Part shown: in pieces, positions 1-6,384 of the stretch
How the letters are laid out: each line of letters opens with the position of its first letter
Position numbering within the stretch: position 1 is the first letter of the stretch
Assembly (NCBI GenBank): GCA_947522735.1
Contig: CANNTZ010000089.1
Coordinates: forward strand, 1-6,551
DNA from: an uncultured Oscillospiraceae bacterium
GTDB taxonomy: Bacteria > Bacillota > Clostridia > Oscillospirales > Ruminococcaceae
Direction of reading: 5' to 3'
Length of the DNA: 6,551 bases
Position numbers and translations under genes: made by a program
The notes under the pieces: model-generated
Told to the model about the DNA's origin: nothing
Databases searched by the model: none
What the model saw: only the letters and a program-made list of their open reading frames with translations

Positions 1-260
1 ACCCTTGCCGTTGTTCCGGTTGCGTCGGTGAGAAACTGAATGATCCATTTAAATCCGACAAACTTGGCGCTGAATATCGGAAGGCCGAGCTTGTAATCGA
101 TGAAGCCGATGTATATCCCGAACAGCGGAACATAGCAGAAGATTATCACGAGAATTATAGACGGCAGAAGCATCAGTGTCAAATATCTCTGCTGCCAGAA
201 GCGTCCGAACCAGGACAGCTTTTTGACAGGCGCCGTCGGATTGCTTGATTTTGTTCTCAT
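1..260 (-). CDS. LplB-family sugar ABC transporter permease, N-terminal part (runs off the window)
   Basis: Inner-membrane permease subunit of a carbohydrate-type ABC importer; only the first 86 codons are in the window. Translating the minus strand from the ATG at 260 gives a basic N-terminus (MRTKSSNP, then KKLSWFGRFWQQRY), a first membrane helix at about residues 27-48 (LTLMLLPSIILVIIFCYVPL), then FGIYIGFIDYKLGLPIF and KFVGFKWI. This helix followed by P-L-F-G-I-Y-I-G-F and a G-x-x-x-F segment is the classic start of LplB/YtcP-type permeases, which work with a second permease and a lipoprotein sugar-binding protein. The start is supported by GAGAGGTGG at 270-278, 9 nt upstream. A slightly longer GTG-started frame on the same strand has no such character and is a shadow. 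The gene diverges from a YesM/YesN pair, the usual context for this importer family. The substrate is unknown, and the rest of the transporter should lie to the left. Confidence 0.9.
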   Translation of the reverse strand, partial: MRTKSSNPTAPVKKLSWFGRFWQQRYLTLMLLPSIILVIIFCYVPLFGIYIGFIDYKLGLPIFSAKFVGFKWIIQFLTDATGTTAR

Positions 261-269
261 TGTTACTTG

Positions 270-278
270 CCACCTCTC
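270..278 (-). promoter_or_regulatory. Ribosome binding site of the permease gene
   Basis: The minus strand reads GAGAGGTGG, then 9 nt, then ATG at 260. This site decides the reading frame: it favours the ATG at 260 over the overlapping GTG frame starting at 273, whose start codon lies within the RBS itself. Confidence 0.75.
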
Positions 279-287
279 TTCGAAAAT

Positions 288-316
288 ATTCTAACAGATT
301 TGATTGTTTTGCTCAA
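288..316 (-). promoter_or_regulatory. Predicted sigma-A type promoter of the permease gene
   Basis: On the minus strand TTGAGC (311-316) is followed by exactly 17 bp and TAGAAT (288-293, 5 of 6 matches to TATAAT), preceded by TGT as an extended -10. Transcription would begin near 281, giving a leader of only about 21 nt that is almost entirely the ribosome binding site. The -35 box is weak (4 of 6) and is overlapped by a TGCTCAA motif, as expected for an activator-dependent promoter. Prediction from sequence only. Confidence 0.6.
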
Positions 317-345
317 TCCTTCAAATTGTCATTTTTATTGCTCAA
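309..345 (+). repeat. Direct repeat pair TTGCTCAA, candidate regulator sites
   Basis: TTGCTCAA occurs at 309-316 and again at 338-345, 29 bp start to start. The first copy covers the -35 box of the permease promoter and the second lies about 22 bp further upstream of it. This resembles tandem activator sites at an activator-dependent promoter. The same TGCTC core recurs at 438 and 491 near the kinase promoter. Binding by the AraC-type regulator encoded in the window is inference. Confidence 0.4.
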
Positions 346-409
346 ATTAGTTGCATTTAATATTTGAGACGATATTGTATAATGATTTTGAAAAAAACGG
401 GACAAAGTG

Positions 410-424
410 CGACATATTATGTCG
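410..424. promoter_or_regulatory. Perfect 15-bp palindrome between the divergent promoters, candidate operator
   Basis: CGACATA at 410-416 and TATGTCG at 418-424 are perfect reverse complements around a single central T at 417. The element is 18 bp upstream of the kinase -35 box and about 94 bp upstream of the permease -35 box. It is not followed by a T-run, so it is not a terminator. A dimeric DNA-binding protein with two-fold symmetry would suit it. AraC-type regulators usually prefer direct repeats, so a second regulator (for example LacI- or GntR-like, not encoded in the window) is possible. Confidence 0.45.
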
Positions 425-437
425 TTGTGGTTGAGGA

Positions 438-499
438 TGCTCTTGACATATTGAACTCGGTATGATATTTTATAAATGTTATTTAATTTTTGCTCTTGA
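438..499 (+). repeat. Direct repeat pair TGCTCTTGA flanking the kinase promoter
   Basis: TGCTCTTGA is present at 438-446 and identically at 491-499, 53 bp apart start to start, close to five helical turns. The first copy runs into the -35 box (TTGACA, 443-448) and the second lies about 13 bp downstream of the predicted transcription start. The two copies bracket the promoter, which would suit autoregulation by looping or road-block. The TGCTC core is shared with the 309-345 repeats. Confidence 0.4.
443..471 (+). promoter_or_regulatory. Predicted sigma-A type promoter of the kinase-regulator-hydrolase operon
   Basis: A consensus TTGACA (443-448) is separated by 17 bp from TATTTT (466-471), with TGA just before it as an extended -10 (TG at 463-464). 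Transcription would start near 478, leaving a leader of about 80 nt to the TTG start at 557, or about 110 nt to the ATG at 587. The perfect -35 and extended -10 suggest appreciable basal expression, as expected for sensor genes. No other promoter of this quality lies upstream of the kinase. Confidence 0.65.
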
Positions 500-544
500 A
501 CGTTTCGCTGTTGTTTTGGACTGAAACATTCAATTTTGTGATTG

Positions 545-550
545 GGGAAG
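545..550 (+). promoter_or_regulatory. Possible ribosome binding site deciding the kinase start
   Basis: GGGAAG sits 6 nt before the TTG at 557 and is the only purine-rich Shine-Dalgarno-like stretch at a sensible distance from a candidate start. The TTG at 542 has no such site, and the ATG at 587 has only AAGGA ending 1 nt before the start codon, which is too close. The match is modest, so the start remains uncertain. Confidence 0.35.
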
Positions 551-556
551 ATCGTC

Positions 557-2449
557 TTGCATAAGCATAAGCATAAACTGAAGGATATGATAAAGAGGAC
601 GACCGGAAAAATTACTGAGCTATTCAACGGCATGAGCCTCAAATACAAGCTGCTGCTCTGCTGTATCGCCGCGATCATACCGATGTTCGCGGTGTCGATG
701 ATGTTCATGCTCCAGAGCTACAGGCGGTCAATCGACGACGCGATAAACGTTTCGCGCGGCGCCGTTTTGCAGTTGGCCGGAAACATACGCGCAGAGCTGA
801 CGCAGCTATATAATGTATCGGATATTCTGCTTGCAGACAGGACGCTGCGCGAATACGTCTCAACGGTATATACCGACGACTACAGCTCGTATTACGACTA
901 CATAAGCAAGGTGCAGCCGATACTCAACACAACCGCGAATTATCACGACGTCAGGTTGACGATATATTCCGACAACAATACGCTGAACTTTTCCAGAATA
1001 ACCAACAACAGCATCAAGGACGCGCTGAGCGCACGGTGGTATCTCGGAATGCCGGAGAGCTCCGGCGCGGTCTGGACCAGCATGAGGGAGCCATACCGGC
1101 TGCACGGAAGCGAGAGCTACACCTATTATTACGGCTACTATCGCGCCGCCACTCTTGTTGAAAAGACAGCCGGGAGTCACGGAAACATATCGATGCTGAT
1201 GCTGCTGATGCTTCCGGAGAGAAGGCTTTATTCGCTGATTTCACAGGAGGCGGCGAACGGGAAAATAATATATGTATGTGACCCAGGCGGAAATGTGATA
1301 ACCTCCACCGAGCGAAAAAACGTCCAGCAAAACATCGCGGACATCACCGGCGACAGAGGGCGGTCGCTCGGCGGAATAGAGGAAAAGCAGACGGTGCGCA
1401 TCGGCGGCGTCAACTATATAGCAATACGCGAGAGCATAGCGGGGCTGAACCTGACGCGCGATATCGACGTGCTATACCTGATGCCGCTCGAAATGGTATC
1501 CACCGAGACCTACCGGCTGCTTATCGGCAATGTCGCGCTCTCGGCGTTGTTTCTGCTGCTGTCACTCATGATTGCGTTCTGGATGTCGCGGCGCGTATCG
1601 CGCAGGATATACGTGCTCTCCGGCTCCATATCGGAGGTTTGGGAAAAGGGCTTCGACACGAGTATCCCCAGAACCGGCAACGACGAGATCGGCGTGCTCG
1701 AGGAAAATTTTGACGCGCTGATAAAGAAAATAAATACGCTGATAAACGAGGTCTATCTCTCGGAGCTGAAGGTGAAGGAGCTGGCGCTCGCGCGGCGCGA
1801 GGCGGAAATAAAGGCGCTCCAGCAGCAGATAAACCCGCACTATCTGTTCAACACCATCGAGGCTATCAAGATGGGCCTGCTGCTTGGACGCGACAAGGAG
1901 ACGCTCTCCGAGGTGCTGACGGCGTTTGGCGAAAGCTTCCGGGTGTTTGTGGACGCACGGCTGGACAAGATTACGCTGCGCGAGGAGATGGAGTTCCTCA
2001 CAAGCTATATCGTGATACAGCAGTACATCTTCGACAAAGACCTTGACGTTGACGTAAAGGTGTCCGGCGACGCGCTCGACGCGATGATACCGCGGCTGAT
2101 ACTGCAACCGCTGGTCGAAAATGCGGTCTATCACGGCATCATGCCCAAGGGCCGGGGCAGAATAGAGATAACCGTCGAGCGGACAGGCGGGCGGCTGGCG
2201 ATATCGGTGGCCGACGACGGCGCGGGCATGGACGATGAGACGCTCTCGCTGCTAAACCGATACGTCTCCGACGATGCTATACCGCTTGCGAATGAGAAGA
2301 TAGCGCTTAAAAATGTGCTGCGGCGGCTAAAGCTGCTCTACGGAGAGGATTGCAGCATGTCTGTCGGCAGCGCAAAGGGAGTAGGAACTACGGTGCGGAT
2401 CTCCGTGCCGTATGTAACAGCGGAAGAGAGCGAGGGGATTGAGCTGTGA
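557..2449 (+). CDS. YesM-type sensor histidine kinase with large extracellular sensor
   Basis: Membrane histidine kinase of the His_kinase (LytS/YesM) class, phosphorylating the adjacent AraC-type regulator. Counting from TTG557 (630 residues): a basic N-terminus, membrane helix 1 at about 30-53, an extracellular region at about 54-320 of double-Cache size, helix 2 at about 321-343, a HAMP-like segment at about 344-397, then the kinase core. The phosphoacceptor is His428 in QQQINPHYLFNTIEAI. The ATP-binding domain has the N box (LVENAVYHG, Asn522), the D-x-G-x-G box (ADDGAGM, Asp554) and a glycine-rich AKGVGTTVRI end. The usual G-I-G-L-x-N motif reads KIALKN (about 581-586), a mild departure. 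The sensor has tyrosine-rich patches (YSSYYDY, YTYYYGYY). The start is uncertain: TTG557 has the best RBS, ATG587 (620 residues) gives a more ordinary N-terminus and avoids an HKHKHK stretch, and TTG542 is the longest option. The stop overlaps the regulator start by 4 nt. The ligand is probably a sugar or a sugar-binding protein complex (inferred from the context). Confidence 0.93.
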   Translation: MHKHKHKLKDMIKRTTGKITELFNGMSLKYKLLLCCIAAIIPMFAVSMMFMLQSYRRSIDDAINVSRGAVLQLAGNIRAELTQLYNVSDILLADRTLREYVSTVYTDDYSSYYDYISKVQPILNTTANYHDVRLTIYSDNNTLNFSRITNNSIKDALSARWYLGMPESSGAVWTSMREPYRLHGSESYTYYYGYYRAATLVEKTAGSHGNISMLMLLMLPERRLYSLISQEAANGKIIYVCDPGGNVITSTERKNVQQNIADITGDRGRSLGGIEEKQTVRIGGVNYIAIRESIAGLNLTRDIDVLYLMPLEMVSTETYRLLIGNVALSALFLLLSLMIAFWMSRRVSRRIYVLSGSISEVWEKGFDTSIPRTGNDEIGVLEENFDALIKKINTLINEVYLSELKVKELALARREAEIKALQQQINPHYLFNTIEAIKMGLLLGRDKETLSEVLTAFGESFRVFVDARLDKITLREEMEFLTSYIVIQQYIFDKDLDVDVKVSGDALDAMIPRLILQPLVENAVYHGIMPKGRGRIEITVERTGGRLAISVADDGAGMDDETLSLLNRYVSDDAIPLANEKIALKNVLRRLKLLYGEDCSMSVGSAKGVGTTVRISVPYVTAEESEGIEL

Positions 2450-4020
2450 CAGATTACTATAAGGTGCTCATCGCCGACGACCAGCGGATCATCCGCGAGG
2501 GAATGGCGAACATGATCGACTGGCGCGCTTTTGGCTATGAGGTGTGCGGCTTTGCCTCCAACGGCATTCAGGCGCTCGAGATGCTGCGGAACGGCGACTA
2601 CGATTTGCTGATAACCGACATTCGTATGCCGGAGATGGACGGGATAGAGCTTGCGAGGCGCGGGAGGGAGCTGAAGCACCGTCCGGAGGTGTTCATAATC
2701 AGTGGCTATCGCGAGTTTGAATATGCGCAGGCAGCGATAGAATACGGCGTCAGGGTTTATCTGCTCAAGCCGCTCTCGGCCGAAAAGCTGACGGAGGCGC
2801 TGCTGATATTGCGCGCCGATCTTGAGGCCGCGGCAAAGCGCCGCAGCCGGGAATTTGAACGTGTGCTGCTGAACATGCTGAGCATGCCGCAAAACGACGC
2901 GTGGCAGATAAGACAGCTTCGCAGCGCCGGAATCTCGCTGGAGCACAGCTTTTATAACATATCGGTTATCTGTCTGACGGAATATGAAAACAGCTTCAAC
3001 GTGATGTTCGGTGACGGCGAGGACGGCGAATCGCTCAAGGAGCTGACCGAGCGCTTCCTAAACCGCTACGTCGTCAGCTATATCGCACAGGCGCAGGAAA
3101 ACCGGCTTGTCGTGCTGTTTTGTCTGGACGACGGCGACATAAGCCGGGTGAAGCTGATACTTGCCGAGCTGTTCGCGTATCTCAGCGGCTTCATGCCGTT
3201 AAGAGCGGGGGCGGCAGTCGGAAACATCGCAGGCGCTCCCGCGGGCATCTTCGCGTCCTACCGCTCCGCTCAGCGCATAATCGCCAGCGGACACCTGCTT
3301 CAAAAGGAAAACTCGGTCATAGCGGATGAGCAGGAGCTGCTTGCCTCTGCCGATCGCTCCGGCGGAGTGATACCGGATTGCAGTATGCTTGTCAACTGCG
3401 TCTGCGAGCTGCGAACCACTGATATCGAGCGCAGCATCGACGATTTTTTGGGACAGTGCGCGGGGATGGGAGCGTCGCTCTCGACGGCGCATATCGCGGC
3501 GGTGCAGCCGGTGCTGCGCCTGACCGAGTACCTCTCCGAGCACGGCGGCGACGTATCGGCGCTGACTGACGGGGAAAACTGGTTTGAATCCATCTTCCAC
3601 GCGGTAACGCTCGACGAGCTCAAGCGCTGTCTTACCGGCTTCTGCGAGCTTTGCGTCTGCCGGATAGAGACGACCGAGCGCAGCGACGGCAGCTTCAACA
3701 TCGACGCCGTTATACGCTATATCGACAAAAACTGCGAGCAGGATATCAACATAAAGACGTTGGCGGGCATGTTTTTCGTCAGCCCGGCGTACCTCGGCAA
3801 GCTCTTCACGAGGAGGATGGGACAAAATCTCAACGCATACCTCAACGAATGCCGCATCAAGCGCGCCAAACAGCTTCTGCGCGGCAGCAACCGCAAGATA
3901 TACGACGTATGCACGATGGTAGGCTACAGCTCACTGAAGTATTTTTACAAGATATTCAAGAGCGTAACGGGCATGACGCCGTCGGAATACAGAATGACCT
4001 GCCAGAACCGCAAGGGCTGA
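2446..4020 (+). CDS. YesN-type response regulator (receiver plus AraC-family DNA-binding domain)
   Basis: Cytoplasmic transcription regulator, 524 residues, typical for YesN proteins. The N-terminal receiver (about 5-122) is complete: acidic pair Asp11-Asp12, phosphoacceptor Asp58 in ITDIRMPEMDG, Ser86 in IISGY and Lys108 in LLKPL. A central region (about 130-300) contains AVGN...SYRSAQRIIASGHLL, resembling the degenerate GGDEF-like middle domain of many YesN/CdaR-like regulators; it probably mediates dimerisation. The C-terminal AraC domain (about 417-518) has both helix-turn-helix units: IKTLAGMFFVSPAYLGKLF at about 436-454, and KIYDVCTMVGYSSLKYFYKIF at about 484-504, followed by the family signature GMTPSEYR. 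The GTG start overlaps the kinase TGA as GTGA and has GAGGGG at 2432-2437, 8 nt upstream, so the two genes are likely translationally coupled. Probable targets are the divergent permease promoter and the shared control region (inference). Confidence 0.95.
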   Translation: MTDYYKVLIADDQRIIREGMANMIDWRAFGYEVCGFASNGIQALEMLRNGDYDLLITDIRMPEMDGIELARRGRELKHRPEVFIISGYREFEYAQAAIEYGVRVYLLKPLSAEKLTEALLILRADLEAAAKRRSREFERVLLNMLSMPQNDAWQIRQLRSAGISLEHSFYNISVICLTEYENSFNVMFGDGEDGESLKELTERFLNRYVVSYIAQAQENRLVVLFCLDDGDISRVKLILAELFAYLSGFMPLRAGAAVGNIAGAPAGIFASYRSAQRIIASGHLLQKENSVIADEQELLASADRSGGVIPDCSMLVNCVCELRTTDIERSIDDFLGQCAGMGASLSTAHIAAVQPVLRLTEYLSEHGGDVSALTDGENWFESIFHAVTLDELKRCLTGFCELCVCRIETTERSDGSFNIDAVIRYIDKNCEQDINIKTLAGMFFVSPAYLGKLFTRRMGQNLNAYLNECRIKRAKQLLRGSNRKIYDVCTMVGYSSLKYFYKIFKSVTGMTPSEYRMTCQNRKG

Positions 4021-4048
4021 CGGGGTCAACATACAACGGAGGACAGAG

Positions 4049-6283
4049 ATGGATAAGAGCTCGATAACGAACGGACGGATCAGGGTGGACATAGCTGCCG
4101 GGAGCATTGATCTGACCGATATTTCAAGGGGAACGGCTACGTCGTTTTCAGACGGCTTTTCGATAGAGTGCGAGGACGCTGCATTCGCCTCGGAAAAAGC
4201 GGAGTGCAGGATGGTTTCGACGGGCGGGCGCGAAGCGGTATTCGCGTTTGAGGACGGAGAATTTGACGTTCTTGTGCGCTACTCATTGCCGGAGGAGGGC
4301 AATTTTTTTGAAAAGCAGATATCTTTCCGGCGCAAAAACGGCAAAAGCTGCATGGTGAAGCATATTGTCTGCGAAAAGGCGGTCTTTGCAAGAAAGCCCC
4401 GCGAGATACATTTTCACGACGACCAAACGCTTTGGCACGTCCCGACCAATCTGTTCGTCCGATATGACGGCGGCGGGATCTACTGCGGTCTGGAATATCC
4501 CTACTGGGAGCTTGAAATTGATGGGAACAGTGGGTTCACGCTTGGTTTCGAGCCAAACTATACGCTTGACGCGGGGGAGACGTTCGCGGTAGAAAAGTCC
4601 TTTTGGGGGATATGGCGTGTCGAGGGCGTTCGGCGCTATTCCCACGGTCCGTATATGGGCGCGAAAAGGTTCAACTATCCGGAGGTTGTCAATCTTCCCA
4701 ACTCAGGTTTTCCGCAACATGTCGCCGACCCTGAGCACCTGCCTGAGGACGCCGGTATCGAGCCGGAAGAGCTTGACTGGGGAGAGGTGTGGGCGATGCA
4801 GGAGTTCTTCCGCATACATCTGCCGATGCAGCCGCTGCCCGAGGAGGGCTACTGGGTGTGGCAGAATGGCTGGTGGGCGCGGCTCAACCGCCCCGACATA
4901 GAGCTGCTCGAGCCGCTCAGGCGGGCGGGAATACATGATATAATGACTGCGGCGATGTACTACGGTCATGACAACCATCCAAGCACCGAACCGAACTATA
5001 TCGCAGACGTCAGGATCGAGCCGCTGGGCTTCCCGGTATATGCGGATAAGGCCGCGAGCGCGTCAGGACACGAGAGCGGCGCGTTCCACGAGCATACAAA
5101 AGAACAGACTGAAAAACGCGAAATAGTGGGATATACCGGCGATTTTTGCTCTCCGGACGATTACGATCGATTCATAAAGCAGGCGTTGGAGCGCGGCTTT
5201 TATGTCGCCAGCTTTGAGACACCGAATAACTTTTACCGCGAGCGCCCGGAATGGGGCTCTCTAAACGAAAATGGCGAGAACCACAGGTATTTCGGTAGCC
5301 GTATATCCTGCCCTGCCTGTGATGACTATATGGATTTTCGCTATGAGATGATATGCGCCATCCTCGATAAATATCCGGCGCGGCTCTGGAGTTTCGACGG
5401 ACGCTGGCTGTCCTATCTGGAGTTTGCGGGCTACGGCAACGGCGAGATACGACAGGATCCCTGCTTCTCCGGCGGTCACGGGCATCTGCCGGGCGACAAC
5501 CGCTACAAGGAATGGAAAAATATTGAAAAATTCAAAGCGAAGCTGCGCGCGCGTTATCCCAATATCTGTCTGGAACAGTTTTACGGCATGAAGCGCGGTG
5601 GCGCATGGGGACTTGAATACGTCAATTCCGACGAAAACATCTATGAGGCGAGCGGCCCGGACAACAATCGTTTCCAGACGTGGCACAACGAAAACAGCCG
5701 CTTCCGTCCGGTGTATCTGAACTACACCGCACTGTTCGGCGAGACGCCTGCGGAGCTTGAGTACAGTATGCTCTCGTCGCTGAGCACCTCCGCATACGCG
5801 CAGGTGGCAATGGGATACAACGCGCTGCGGGATTATCCCGAGGCGGCCGAATTATTCCGGCGATGGGTAAACTGGGGAAGCGATAATCATGAATATCTCA
5901 AACGTCGCCGCTGCATCTTCAGCTATCCCGGCGATCAATCTGCCGACGGCAGCGCACATATCATCGGCAGCAAAGGTTATATCTTCATCTTCTCGCCGAC
6001 CGGCGGCTTTGCCGACGCGCGCGTCACTCTCGACCGTCTTATCGGTCTTGACGAGGAAGAGGAGGCGGTGTATTCCGTCGAGACGGTGGCGTCTGTCCGC
6101 AGCGACGGCAAAGCGACGGAGTGCGCCGCGCCGCGTTTCGTAGGCTATGGCGGTGAGCTGCGCTGCCGCGTCTCGCCCAAAACGGCGCTGCTGCTGCATA
6201 TAGCAAAAGTACCCGGTGCAAAACCGGAGCCGCTCTCCGAAAGCGTTTTCACCGGCGTTGAATCTGTGGCACACGCATTCTGA
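4049..6283 (+). CDS. Putative cytoplasmic glycoside hydrolase, GH-D clan / GH36-like, uncharacterised
   Basis: 744-residue soluble protein; no signal peptide or membrane segment, so it should act on imported sugar. The start is firm: GGAGG at 4038-4042, 6 nt before ATG, and only 28 nt after the regulator stop, which implies an operon. The layout fits alpha-galactosidase-like enzymes. An N-terminal beta-rich region (about 1-260) includes GLEYPYWELEIDG and GFEPNYTLDAGE. A probable TIM barrel (about 265-620) begins at GYWVWQNGWWARL. A C-terminal beta domain (about 621-722) includes GSKGYIFIFSPTGGFADARV. Candidate catalytic residues by analogy with GH36 are Asp450 (LWSFDGRWL, nucleophile position) and Asp528 (EYVNSDENIYE, resembling the S-D acid/base motif of GH36), 78 residues apart, compatible with that family's spacing. 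I cannot align it confidently to a characterised enzyme; the substrate and family number are unknown. An alternative is a non-catalytic or differently acting relative. The regulator, importer and hydrolase context supports a sugar-degrading role. Confidence 0.8.
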   Translation: MDKSSITNGRIRVDIAAGSIDLTDISRGTATSFSDGFSIECEDAAFASEKAECRMVSTGGREAVFAFEDGEFDVLVRYSLPEEGNFFEKQISFRRKNGKSCMVKHIVCEKAVFARKPREIHFHDDQTLWHVPTNLFVRYDGGGIYCGLEYPYWELEIDGNSGFTLGFEPNYTLDAGETFAVEKSFWGIWRVEGVRRYSHGPYMGAKRFNYPEVVNLPNSGFPQHVADPEHLPEDAGIEPEELDWGEVWAMQEFFRIHLPMQPLPEEGYWVWQNGWWARLNRPDIELLEPLRRAGIHDIMTAAMYYGHDNHPSTEPNYIADVRIEPLGFPVYADKAASASGHESGAFHEHTKEQTEKREIVGYTGDFCSPDDYDRFIKQALERGFYVASFETPNNFYRERPEWGSLNENGENHRYFGSRISCPACDDYMDFRYEMICAILDKYPARLWSFDGRWLSYLEFAGYGNGEIRQDPCFSGGHGHLPGDNRYKEWKNIEKFKAKLRARYPNICLEQFYGMKRGGAWGLEYVNSDENIYEASGPDNNRFQTWHNENSRFRPVYLNYTALFGETPAELEYSMLSSLSTSAYAQVAMGYNALRDYPEAAELFRRWVNWGSDNHEYLKRRRCIFSYPGDQSADGSAHIIGSKGYIFIFSPTGGFADARVTLDRLIGLDEEEEAVYSVETVASVRSDGKATECAAPRFVGYGGELRCRVSPKTALLLHIAKVPGAKPEPLSESVFTGVESVAHAF

Positions 6284-6286
6284 GTC

Positions 6287-6333
6287 AAAAAAAAACAGAG
6301 GCTCCTTCGGCGAACGGAGGAGTCTTTTTATTT
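6287..6333 (+). terminator. Intrinsic terminator after the hydrolase gene
   Basis: Starting four bases after the stop codon, an A-run (6287-6295) leads to a hairpin. The left arm AGGCTCCTTCG (6299-6309) pairs with CGGAGGAGTCT (6315-6325) over 11 positions, including two G-U pairs, around the loop GCGAA (6310-6314). The hairpin is followed by TTTTTATTT. The A-run upstream mirrors the T-run, so the element could also work on the opposite strand. It closes the kinase-regulator-hydrolase operon and separates it from the next gene. Confidence 0.9.
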
Positions 6334-6358
6334 GTTGATTTTATAGACAATAAAAGCT

Positions 6359-6380
6359 GTGAATATTTGTGTAATATTTC
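6359..6380 (+). repeat. Short tandem repeat (AATATTT twice, 11-bp period) upstream of the MFS promoter
   Basis: AATATTT occurs at 6362-6368 and 6373-6379, each preceded by GTG or GTGT, giving two near-identical 10-11 bp units in tandem that end 5 bp before the predicted -35 box. The spacing of about one helical turn would suit a regulator binding two adjacent half-sites on one DNA face. It may equally be chance in AT-rich DNA; no binding protein can be named. Confidence 0.25.
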
Positions 6381-6384
6381 GGGC

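Noticed and set aside
49..273. GTG-started minus-strand frame of 74 codons
   Set aside because: It overlaps the permease in another frame, its start codon lies inside the permease ribosome binding site, and its translation has no membrane or domain character, whereas the neighbouring frame from ATG260 is clearly an LplB permease.
378..383. Perfect TATAAT on the plus strand as a kinase promoter
   Set aside because: There is no acceptable -35 at 16-18 bp (TTGCAT is 21 bp away). The 443-471 promoter has a perfect -35, 17-bp spacing and an extended -10, so it is preferred.
502..527. Hairpin GTTTC / GAAAC in the kinase leader as a riboswitch or attenuator
   Set aside because: There are only 5 bp in the stem, with a 16-nt loop and no T-run; too weak to support an RNA element.
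313..708. Minus-strand frame of 131 codons across the control region and kinase start
   Set aside because: It spans the AT-rich promoter region and the beginning of a well-supported plus-strand kinase gene, and has no recognisable domain.
1562..2134. Long antisense frame inside the kinase gene (190 codons)
   Set aside because: It mirrors the conserved kinase core in a GC-rich gene; its composition (many Arg, Leu and His) is typical of a shadow frame.
2338..2946. Long antisense frame (202 codons) over the kinase end and regulator start
   Set aside because: It is opposite two strongly supported coding regions and has no family resemblance.
3199..3825. Antisense frame of 208 codons inside the regulator gene
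   Set aside because: Shadow of the regulator coding sequence, with no domain and low-complexity charged composition.
6238..6251. Catabolite-repression (cre-like) sequence CGAAAGCGTTTTCA
   Set aside because: It matches 13 of 14 cre consensus positions but lies within the last codons of the hydrolase, is upstream of a terminator and is about 150 bp before the next promoter. Chance from the codons is likely, though CcpA binding is not excluded.
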